Source: an uncultured Campylobacter sp.
GTDB taxonomy: Bacteria > Campylobacterota > Campylobacteria > Campylobacterales > Campylobacteraceae
Length of the DNA stretch: 9,796 nucleotides
Assembly (NCBI RefSeq): GCF_938018145.1
Contig: NZ_CALIII010000330.1
Coordinates: 1-9,796 of the forward strand
Reading direction: 5' to 3'
Part shown: piece by piece, positions 1-6,409 of the stretch
Layout: every line of letters begins with the position of its first letter
Numbering within the stretch: the first letter of the stretch is position 1
Notes under the pieces: generated by a model
The model's database searches: none
What the model was told of the DNA's origin: nothing
Seen by the model: the letters and a program-made list of their open reading frames with translations, nothing else
Program-made: the position numbers and the translations under genes

Positions 1-1
1 T

Positions 2-1525
2 TTGCAAGATAGCGAATTTATCGAGAAATACTCCGAGGGATTTGAATATCTAAAAGAGGCGGTTAAGGACTTTACGCCTGAGCGTTTCGAGCGCGAAACG
101 GGCATAAAAAAAGAGCTCATCATAGAGGCAGCTAGAATGTATGCTAAAGCAGGCGCGGCGGCGATTTGCTACACGATGGGTATCACGCAGTTTAGCGACG
201 GCACGTCAAACGTCTTTTCGCTATCAAATTTAGCCGTTTTAACCGGAAATTTGGGCAAAAAAGGCGCTGGCGTAAATCCTCTGCGCGGTCAAAACAACGT
301 CCAAGGCGCATGCGATATGGGCGCGCTGCCTAACGTCATCCCGGCCGGCGCGGTAAACAGCCCTTACGCGCAGGAGCAAGCGCGCAAAGTATGGCACTTT
401 GAGCTAAATCCGGTTCCGGGCTTTAAGCTAACGCAAGCGCCGGATAAAATGGATAGCGGCGAGCTAAAAGTCCTCTACGTCTACGGCGAAAACCCCGTAA
501 TGAGCGATCCTTGGACCGAGCACTTCGTCCACGCCGTCCATCATCTAGACTGCTTTATCGTGCAGGATTTGTTTTTCACAGAGAGCGCGCACAAGGCCGA
601 CGTGGTGCTACCTGCAGCGGGCTGGGGAGAAAAGGACGGAACGTTTATAAACACCTCTCGCCGCGTCCAGCGAACGCGCAAAGCTAGCGAACCGGTTAGC
701 GGCGTGGAGCCTGACTGGAAAGTCGTGTGCAACATCGCAAACCGCATGGGGCTAGAGGGATTTGACTTTGCGAGCCCTGAGCAAATTTGGAACGAACTAA
801 GAGAGCTTATGCCTAAATTTTTCGGCGGTATCAGCTACTATAGACTAGGCAAGCTAGGCGGTATCAGCTGGCCGTGCCCCGACGAGGAGCATCCGGGTAC
901 GCCGGTGCTTTACGCAGATCACAAGTCTATGCTACCGGGCGGTAAATTCCGCTTCGCGCCGGTACTTTACGTAGATGATAAAGAGGAGCGCGCAAAGGCC
1001 GAGGCCGAATTTAGAGCCAAGATGAATATCCCGGACGGCTATCCGGTCGGTAGCGGCGCGCTTAGCGAAGTACCAGACGAGGTATATCCGTGCCTATTTA
1101 CGACCGGACGCAAGGTCTATCACTACCACACAGGCACTATGACTAGAGAGTGCCCTGCCCTAGAGTACGGTGCTGGTGTAGAGGGCGCGCTCATAGAGGT
1201 GAGTCCCGATATCGCTCGCGAGAGGGAGCTAGAGGAGGGCTGCTACGCGCTCGTACAAAACAAACGCGGCCAGATCGCGGCCAAACTACGCGTAAATCCG
1301 GATCTAAAAGAAGGCACGATATTTACGACCTTCCACTATAGCGAGGCCGACGGTAACGAGCTAGCAAACGCCGGCGATCCCGATCCGCTCTCAGGCATCA
1401 CGCCGCTAAAGATGACGATAGCAAATATCAGGCGTCTAAGCGAAGAGGAATTTATCAAATTTAGAGAGCAAAACGAGATGTCGATGCACTCGGCAAATCC
1501 GTATTTGTCGCCTGTTAGAGCGTAA
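2..1525 (+). CDS. fdhF: FdhF-like formate dehydrogenase, molybdopterin catalytic subunit (5'-truncated by window)
   Basis: C-terminal 507 residues of a molybdenum/tungsten bis-MGD oxidoreductase that would oxidise formate to CO2. The frame is open to the first base, so the TTG at position 2 is not a real start. Visible family landmarks are the stretch LRGQNNVQGACDMGALP near residues 94-110, typical of FdhF-type formate dehydrogenases, the segment YVYGENPVMSDPW near 160-172, ADVVLPAAGWGEKDGTFIN near 200-220, and a C-terminal pterin-binding domain with TTGRKVYHYHTGTMTR and TFHYSEADGNEL. E. coli FdhF has about 715 residues, so some 200 or more are missing, including the N-terminal [4Fe-4S] cysteines and the active-site Sec or Cys. 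No Tat signal can be judged. It converges on the fdhAB operon. A role in a formate hydrogenlyase or an NAD-linked complex is possible but cannot be decided without the upstream genes. Confidence 0.88.
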   Translation: MQDSEFIEKYSEGFEYLKEAVKDFTPERFERETGIKKELIIEAARMYAKAGAAAICYTMGITQFSDGTSNVFSLSNLAVLTGNLGKKGAGVNPLRGQNNVQGACDMGALPNVIPAGAVNSPYAQEQARKVWHFELNPVPGFKLTQAPDKMDSGELKVLYVYGENPVMSDPWTEHFVHAVHHLDCFIVQDLFFTESAHKADVVLPAAGWGEKDGTFINTSRRVQRTRKASEPVSGVEPDWKVVCNIANRMGLEGFDFASPEQIWNELRELMPKFFGGISYYRLGKLGGISWPCPDEEHPGTPVLYADHKSMLPGGKFRFAPVLYVDDKEERAKAEAEFRAKMNIPDGYPVGSGALSEVPDEVYPCLFTTGRKVYHYHTGTMTRECPALEYGAGVEGALIEVSPDIARERELEEGCYALVQNKRGQIAAKLRVNPDLKEGTIFTTFHYSEADGNELANAGDPDPLSGITPLKMTIANIRRLSEEEFIKFREQNEMSMHSANPYLSPVRA

Positions 1526-1530
1526 ATTTA

Positions 1531-1552
1531 GGGCGGGAGGCCGCCCTTTCTA
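1531..1552 (+). terminator. Intrinsic terminator of the FdhF-like gene
   Basis: GGGCGG (1531-1536), a GAGG loop, then CCGCCC (1541-1546) make a perfect 6-bp GC stem followed by TTTCT. It starts six bases after the TAA stop at 1523-1525. There is no T-run on the other strand, so it should act mainly on the rightward transcript. Confidence 0.82.
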
Positions 1553-1600
1553 CTTAAATTTATCCATTTTTATTTTAAATTTACCTGCATTCAAATTTGA

Positions 1601-1690
1601 CGAACTATCTATGTAAAATTTAGTGAAGCTAAAGAAACGCGAGTTAGATTTGACGCAGTCAAACCGCGTCAAATTTGGTGTAATAGTTCG
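1601..1690. repeat. Nested inverted repeats in the convergent intergenic region
   Basis: An outer pair CGAACTAT (1601-1608) / ATAGTTCG (1683-1690) encloses a perfect inner pair ATTTGACGC (1648-1656) / GCGTCAAAT (1666-1674) with a 9-nt loop. The word TTTGACG also occurs just before the outer arm (1597-1603). No open frame of useful size is present between 1526 and 1715 on either strand. The structure may be the 3' end of the fdhB transcript, a bidirectional terminator, or simply a by-product of the abundant CAAATTTGA words. Function unknown. Confidence 0.45.
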
Positions 1691-1710
1691 CCCCGCCAAA
1701 GCGCGGAGCG
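1689..1710 (-). terminator. Hairpin just after the fdhB stop (possible weak terminator)
   Basis: Read on the minus strand, CGCTCCGC, a 6-nt loop and GCGGGGCG give an 8-bp stem with one G-U pair, beginning five bases after the fdhB TAA. No T-tract follows, so it is not a canonical intrinsic terminator. It could instead stabilise the 3' end. Its arm shares two bases with the outer inverted repeat ending at 1690, so the two folds exclude each other. Confidence 0.4.
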
Positions 1711-1715
1711 AAAAT

Positions 1716-2357
1716 TTAGAAGCTGTATTTTAGCCTGTCGCCCGCGTAATAAGCAAGCTTCCAGGTCGGAGTTTGTTTTAGGTCTTTAAAGCCGTAGCCG
1801 CGAGCCTTGACTCTATCGCCGTAGATTTTTTCTATCATTGCGGATTCTCCTACTAGCAGCGCCTTTGTCGAGCACATCGCCGCACAAACCGGCACCTTTC
1901 CTTCGGAAATTCTATCCTGACCGTACTCTTCGCGCTCGGCTTCGCTATTTGTCGGTAGCGGACCGCCTGCGCACATCGTGCACTTATCCATCGAACCTTT
2001 GGCGCCAAACACTCCCTCGCGCGGAAACTGAGGCGCGCCGAACGGACACGCGTATAGACAGTATCCGCAGCCGATGCAGATATCTTTGTCGTGTAGCACG
2101 ACGCCGTCGGCTCTGATATAAAAGCAATCGACCGGGCAAACCAGCGAGCATGGAGCATCCTCGCAGTGCATGCAGGCTATCGAGGTTGATATTTCCTTAC
2201 CAGGTACGCCTTCGTTTAGCGTGATGACGCGGCGGCGGCGGATGCCAAGAGGCAGCTCGTGAGCCTCGTCGCAAGCCACCGCACAGCCGTTACAGTCGAT
2301 ACATCTATCGTCGTCGCAGTAAAATTTAAGTCTATTGTTATCGTTAAATTCGCTCAT
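1716..2357 (-). CDS. fdhB: Formate dehydrogenase iron-sulfur (beta) subunit FdhB
   Basis: A 213-residue electron-transfer subunit that would carry electrons from FdhA to a membrane cytochrome b. It has four ferredoxin-type cysteine groups: C19/C22/C25/C29 (CIDCNGCAVAC), C62/C65/C70/C74 followed by CP, C94/C97/C100/C104 (CIGCGYCLYACP), and C126/C129 with C158/C162 (CAAMC). These bind four [4Fe-4S] clusters as in the DmsB/FdnH family. Unlike E. coli FdnH there is no C-terminal membrane helix: the end (…YYAGDRLKYSF) is soluble. There is no signal peptide, as expected for a subunit exported by hitch-hiking on the Tat signal of FdhA. The ATG lies one base after the fdhA TAA, with an AAAAGG ribosome site inside the end of fdhA, so translation is probably coupled. 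No fdhC follows. Confidence 0.93.
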   Translation of the reverse strand: MSEFNDNNRLKFYCDDDRCIDCNGCAVACDEAHELPLGIRRRRVITLNEGVPGKEISTSIACMHCEDAPCSLVCPVDCFYIRADGVVLHDKDICIGCGYCLYACPFGAPQFPREGVFGAKGSMDKCTMCAGGPLPTNSEAEREEYGQDRISEGKVPVCAAMCSTKALLVGESAMIEKIYGDRVKARGYGFKDLKQTPTWKLAYYAGDRLKYSF

Positions 2358-2358
2358 T

Positions 2359-5193
2359 TTACGCCTTTTCTATGCGGCATAGACCGCTTTTGGTTTCAGG
2401 AATCTGAGTGTTTATATCATATCCGTAGTTAGTGACGGTATTTGCGCTCTCGCCTACCGCATAAGGCTTGGTGCCTTCCGGGAAATTACCCGTCATATCA
2501 ACGCCTTGCATATAACCCGCATAATGAAACGGCATAAAGATGGTGTCGGGTTTAACGGACGGTACCACTCTGGCGCGCACCTTAACCTTAGTACCTTCAG
2601 GCGAATGAACCCAGATGAAATCCCAGTTTTTAATGCCGTGTTTAGCCGCAAGTTCAGGGTGGATATCCGCAAACATCTCAGGCGTCAAGCGGCTTAGATA
2701 CATACTAGCTCTCGTCTCCATGCCCGCGCCGCTAAAATTTACGAGGCGAGCCGTCGTGAGGATAATAGGAAACTCTTTTGAGTAGTCCTTTGCTAGCTGG
2801 ACGGATTTAAATTTTGTATCGACGCGGTTTTGAAGTTTCTTATCCTCAAAGCTCGGATACTTTTGCGCCAGATCGAATCTAGGCGTATGCAGCGGCTCTC
2901 TGTGAAGAGGAATTTGATCCGCAAAAGTCCAAACGATCGTCCTAGCTCGCGCGTTGCCGTACGGAGCGATGTTTTTCTCCATGCATTTTTTAGCGATGAT
3001 ATTACTATCGTCATGTATCCAGCTGCCGCCTATTTTAGCCTTTTCATCCTCGGTTAGCGTGATGCCTAGCACCTTTTCGATGTTATCTTTTTTGATCTCC
3101 GGATATCCGCCCTTGACAAACGAATCTACTGGCGCGCTACCGTCTGCGGCTAATTGGCTAACTCCGTTATGCTCTAAGCCGAAGCGGTTTCTAAAACCCA
3201 TACCGCCTTGCCTAACGGACTTGTTTATATCGTAAAGTATCGGGCTGCCCGGATGATCCTCCGTCCAGCACGGCCACGGCAAGCCGTAGTATTCGCCTTC
3301 GACTACGGTGCCCGGTTTTCCTAGGCTTGTTTTTTCGTCAAATTTATCCCAGTTTTCTTGGTGCTTTTTGAGCCTTTCCGGAGTCCAACCCGTCATGCCG
3401 ATAGTTTTAATTATATTTGCGATCTCGCGCGTAGCGACCTCAGGCCACTCGATCTTACCTTCGGCGTCTCTGATCGTGCGCGTTAGCTCGTCATAGTAGC
3501 CTAGCCTTTTGGCAAGCTCGAATAAAATTTCGTGATCGGGCATACTCTCAAAAAGCGGCTCTACGACCTGGCTTCTCCACTGGCCGCTGCGGTTTGTCGC
3601 TACAACCGTACCGCTGGTTTCAAACTGCGTCGCCGCAGGCAGTATATAGACGTCGTCTTTTTTGTCCGTTATCACGCCGGCATCGTTTACGAAAGGATCT
3701 ACTAGAACCAAAAGCTCAAGCGCGTCTAGGCCTTCTTTTACTTTTACTTGTTGCGCGGTAGAGGTGATACCGTTGCCGATTACTACTAAGGCTTTTATAC
3801 TGTCGCCGGCATTATCTATGGCTTCGTTGCCGTTTTTACCGTCAAGCACGCCCGCCCACCATTTTGATAGCGTAAATCCGGGCTTAAACATCATTTCAGG
3901 CTTAACGAAATTCTTTTGGAGCCATTCAAAATCGACCTTCCACATCTTAGCGAAGTATTTCCAGTTGGCTTCGTTTTTTGGATAGTATCCGGGTAACTCG
4001 GTCGGCAAATTCGCCATATCCGTCGCGCCTTGAACGTTGTCGTGACCGCGCAGAATATTACAGCCGCCGCCTGATACGCCCATATTTCCTAGCACTAGTT
4101 GCAGGATCGGAGCGATACGAGTGTTTGAGCTGCCTATGGTGTGCTGAGTTAGACCCATCGCCCAAACGACCGATCCCGGGCGATTTTTAGCGTAAACTTC
4201 GGTTATCTCAAGAAGCGTCTCTTTTTTGATCCCGCAAACATCTGCTACGACTTCAGGCGTCCATTTGGCAGCCTCTTCGCGGATCAGATCCATACCGTAG
4301 ACGCGGTCGTTTATAAATTCCTTATCTTCCCAGCCGTTTTGAAATATGATATTCATCATGCCGTACATAAAAGGTATATCCGTGCCGGTGCGAATTTGAG
4401 CAAAATAATCAGCCTTAGCCGCAGTTCTCGTGTATCTTGGATCGACCACGATTAGCTTTGCGCCGTTATTTTCCTTCGCTTTTAGAAAATGCCTAAAGCC
4501 GACCGGGTGGTTTACCGCCGGATTTGCGCCCACTATAAAGATAGACTTCGCGTTTTGGATATCTCCAAGATGATTTGTCATAGCTCCGTAACCCCAAGTA
4601 TTCGCCACACCGGCGACTGTAGAGCTGTGTCAAAGACGTGCTTGGTGATCTAGGTTATTAGTCCCGAACATCGCTACGAATTTGCTTATATAATAGCTTT
4701 GTTCGTTGCAATCTTTTGCAGAGCCTAAAAACATTACTTGCTCTGGATTTTTTTCGCGATACGCTTTTAGTTTGGCGCCGATCTCGTCAAGCGCGTCTTT
4801 GTAGCTGATGCGTTTCCATTTGCCGCCTACTTTTTTCATCGGGTATTTTACGCGGCAGTGAGAGCGCACCATATCGATGACGTCGCTGCCCTTACAGCAG
4901 TGGCCGCCAGCGCTTACCGGGTGATCTTGGGCTACCTCTTGGCGCACCCAAACGCCGTTTTCTACCTCGGCGCGCACTCCGCATCCAACGGAGCAAACCG
5001 TACAAACGGTTTTTACGATTTTAGAGTTTGGAAACGGATTTGCCATCTCTTCTTTTGTGGCGCTTCTAGTTACGCCGCTAGCGGCCAGCCCGCTCATGCC
5101 GCCCGCTACGCCTGCTAGCGCGGCCATTTTTAAAAACGATCTTCGCCCGACTGCGTTTGAGTGGGGCATAAGACGTAAATTTGCCTCAGACAT
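2359..5193 (-). CDS. fdhA: Selenocysteine-containing formate dehydrogenase catalytic (alpha) subunit FdhA
   Basis: A 944-residue periplasmic W/Mo-bis-MGD formate dehydrogenase of the FdnG/FdoG type. The Tat signal has GRRSFLK at residues 16-22 and a hydrophobic run to about 45. The [4Fe-4S] site is C64-x2-C67-x3-C71 with a fourth cysteine at 99 or 100 before K101. The gene shows as two open frames (4630-5193 and 2359-4608) split by one in-frame TGA at 4630-4632. The reading phase is kept across it, and the context QARL-TGA-HSSTVAG then NTWGYGAMTNH matches E. coli FdnG QARV-Sec-H…GRGAMTNH. The TGA is therefore read as Sec188, the pterin metal ligand and catalytic residue. Later landmarks are LRGHDNVQGATDMANLP and the C-terminal pterin-binding domain (TTARLVNFSGAGMETR, PFHYAGYMQG). 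The ATG has a good AAGAAAGGA site and follows the Tat-peptide gene by 22 nt. Confidence 0.95.
4592..4632 (-). promoter_or_regulatory. Bacterial SECIS-like element directing Sec insertion at the fdhA UGA
   Basis: On the minus-strand mRNA, counting the U of UGA as 1, bases 18-21 (CGCC) pair with 27-30 (GGCG) around a GGUGU loop (22-26). U17 can pair with A31 or bulge. The E. coli fdhF SECIS uses bulged U17 and loop bases G23 and U24 as SelB contacts, and all three bases occur here at the same numbering. The apical hairpin is 4602-4616. The lower stem to about 4592 is weaker and was judged by eye only. Confidence 0.82.
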
Positions 5194-5215
5194 ATTTATC
5201 CTTTCTTAAATTTTA

Positions 5216-5392
5216 TTATTTCGCTTGTTCGTAGTATAGATCCCAGTTTTTGCTTCTTTTATAAAGCACCTCGGTCTTTTTGCTTTTACCGTATTTTAGG
5301 TTTGACGCCGTTGCCGTCGCTACTCCGGCCGTAGCCGCTACCGCGCCGACTAGCCCAGCCTTTTTTAAAAATTCTCGCCTATTTTTTTGCAT
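5216..5392 (-). CDS. Small formate-dehydrogenase-associated Tat-signal protein (58 aa)
   Basis: A 58-residue protein with a twin-arginine signal (NRREFLKKAG at residues 4-13), an alanine-rich hydrophobic run 14-30, and a short polar tail. It matches in size, signal and position the family of small Tat-targeted proteins encoded next to formate dehydrogenase genes (the 'formate dehydrogenase region TAT target' family; the C. jejuni counterpart sits just upstream of fdhA). The tail Y44-K-R-S-K-N-W-D-L-Y-Y54 fits the family motif Y-[HRK]-x-[TS]-x-H-[IV]-x-x-[YF]-Y except at N49 and W50. Its role is unknown; a bound cofactor or a minor subunit has been suggested from the Tat signal. The ATG overlaps the end of the TorD-like gene by 14 nt and has a strong GGAGGAAG site within it, so translation is probably coupled. 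Confidence in the gene is high; function is open. Confidence 0.9.
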   Translation of the reverse strand: MQKNRREFLKKAGLVGAVAATAGVATATASNLKYGKSKKTEVLYKRSKNWDLYYEQAK

Positions 5393-6104
5393 TTTCTTCC
5401 TCCATAGCTTTTAGCTTTCTCACTCGGTTTTTTTGTCTTCTTATAGCCTCAGATCTTGAAACTCCATCCAAGGTCTTTTTGCTTTCGCCTTGATTTATAG
5501 GACGAGGCGCGCTTAAAACTACGCGCTCAAACTCTATAAATCCTTGCAAAAGCACTGCGACGTCTTTGTAAACTTCGCTACTTTCGTGATTAAAAAGACT
5601 CTCTATAAACTCGTCGATGTTTGGGTTTATGATCTCTTTAAAAAGCTGCTCCTCAAGCTCGCCGTATAGCTCCAGCTCGCTCTCTCGCGCGATAAATTCG
5701 CTCATTAGCGCAAACACGAAACCCACGTTGTCTTCGTTTTCTTTAAATTTAGCCTCGTCGCGCCTAAGGTCGGTGCGGGCTAAAATTTTACGCACTTTAG
5801 CGCAGGCATGCCCGACCTCGTAACCCTCGTCGTAGTATGACAGCGAGTTTCTAAGCGGACTTGGCGGAGCGTGGAAAATTTCATCGAATTCATCCGCTAA
5901 ATTTTGCGGATTTTTCTCGTCAAATTTTGCCTGTATGCGCATTATCGCGGCGGCCGATTCTTCGTTTAGCGCATGCGCCGCGGCAAGGCCTAGCATCGCG
6001 TTTACGCCTGCAAATCTATCCGCGTCTTGGCTAAAAACGAAAAAACGCGAAAATAGCGAGTAGTAAAGCCCGCGTCCCGCCGCAAATTCGCCCTTGCTAG
6101 TCAT
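5379..6104 (-). CDS. TorD/DmsD-family redox-enzyme chaperone for formate dehydrogenase
   Basis: A 241-residue, mostly helical, cytoplasmic protein. The TorD-family core is visible: LYYSLFSRFF at 13-22, LADEFDEIFHAPPSPLRNS at 69-87 (the family's E-[YF]-x2-LF-x-P region) followed by SYYDEGYE, and FKENEDNVGFVFALMSEFI at 120-138 (the [DE]-[HN]-x2-x-E-[LF]-x-FM region). These chaperones bind the Tat signal of a molybdoenzyme and hold export until the cofactor is inserted; FdhA or the 58-residue Tat protein is the obvious client. The last 40 residues are polar and basic (RRQKNRVRKLK) and lie outside the core fold. First gene of the operon; ATG preceded by AAGGAAGG. The gene order chaperone, Tat peptide, fdhA, fdhB is as remembered from C. 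jejuni. The individual fdh chaperone name is uncertain, so no symbol is given. Confidence 0.82.
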   Translation of the reverse strand: MTSKGEFAAGRGLYYSLFSRFFVFSQDADRFAGVNAMLGLAAAHALNEESAAAIMRIQAKFDEKNPQNLADEFDEIFHAPPSPLRNSLSYYDEGYEVGHACAKVRKILARTDLRRDEAKFKENEDNVGFVFALMSEFIARESELELYGELEEQLFKEIINPNIDEFIESLFNHESSEVYKDVAVLLQGFIEFERVVLSAPRPINQGESKKTLDGVSRSEAIRRQKNRVRKLKAMEEENAKK

Positions 6105-6149
6105 CGCCTTCCTTTATCATTTTTATCTGTTTTTTGAGATTTTTCTCGA

Positions 6150-6216
6150 TTGTGAAACTATACTACTTTTTGGCTTATTTCTTATACTTAAAAAAAAATA
6201 AATTAAAAAAATTAAT
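6150..6216 (-). promoter_or_regulatory. Probable promoter of the torD-like / fdhAB operon
   Basis: Minus strand: a -10-like TATAGT at 6162-6157 lies about 53 nt upstream of the ATG. It is preceded at 6216-6190 by long T/A tracts, including a run of nine identical bases (6190-6198), placed where an UP element would be. Campylobacter housekeeping promoters typically rely on a -10 and upstream T-rich DNA rather than a -35. A second TATAAG-like hexamer lies about 20 bases upstream. No regulator site was recognised. Confidence 0.5.
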
Positions 6217-6283
6217 ATACGCTTAAATATGCCTTAGTTGCATATTACTTACGGCGACTTTTAGGGGATAAAATAAATATGAA

Positions 6284-6310
6284 ATTTACGCATATATATG
6301 GCATTTACGC
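6284..6310. repeat. Direct repeat ATTTACGC x2 upstream of the fdh operon
   Basis: ATTTACGC occurs at 6284-6291 and 6303-6310, 19 bases apart start to start, separated by CATATATATGGC-type AT-rich sequence. It sits about 120-150 bases upstream of the likely fdh operon start. Near-two-turn spacing could suit a dimeric activator, but ATTTACG is a common word here, so chance is possible. Confidence 0.3.
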
Positions 6311-6342
6311 TTCATTTTGATATTTACTTTTAACTCGGCTAT

Positions 6343-6358
6343 TTTAACGGGCGTTAAA
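6343..6358. repeat. 16-bp palindrome TTTAACG-GG-CGTTAAA
   Basis: A perfect 7+7 palindrome with a 2-nt centre between tupC and the fdh operon. The loop is too short for a closed RNA stem, so a protein operator is the more natural reading. Its right arm overlaps the left arm of the 6357-6409 inverted repeat. No known operator was recognised. Confidence 0.4.
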
Positions 6359-6409
6359 TGAGCCTAAATTTAAAATTTGAAGCGAAATTTGCAAAATTTG
6401 AGGCTCATT
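6357..6409 (-). terminator. Inverted repeat overlapping the tupC stop, possible terminator
   Basis: AATGAGCCT (6357-6365) and AGGCTCATT (6401-6409) are perfect 9-bp arms, each flanked inward by AAATTT, around a 35-nt loop rich in AAATTT. One arm contains the tupC TGA (6405-6407). On the minus strand only TTT follows, so it is a weak terminator at best. Together with the operator-like palindrome it separates tupBC from the fdh operon on the same strand. Confidence 0.4.

Noticed and set aside
1601..1690. attC-like recombination site from the nested inverted repeats
   Set aside because: The arms do not carry the GTTRRRY / RYYYAAC core pattern, and no integrase or cassette-like genes are nearby.
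4609..4632. In-frame TGA suggesting a nonsense mutation and an fdhA pseudogene
   Set aside because: The TGA is at the catalytic Sec position, is followed by His and a SECIS-like hairpin, and the reading frame is intact on both sides.
6190..6198. Run of nine A as a phase-variation tract
   Set aside because: Phase-variable tracts in Campylobacter are usually G/C runs. A nine-A run in an AT-rich upstream element is unremarkable, and it is outside any coding frame.
6279..6320. 13-codon ATG frame on the plus strand in the tupC-fdh spacer, as a leader peptide
   Set aside because: It has a poor ribosome site, points away from the fdh operon, and is followed by tupC on the opposite strand, so there is no gene for it to lead.
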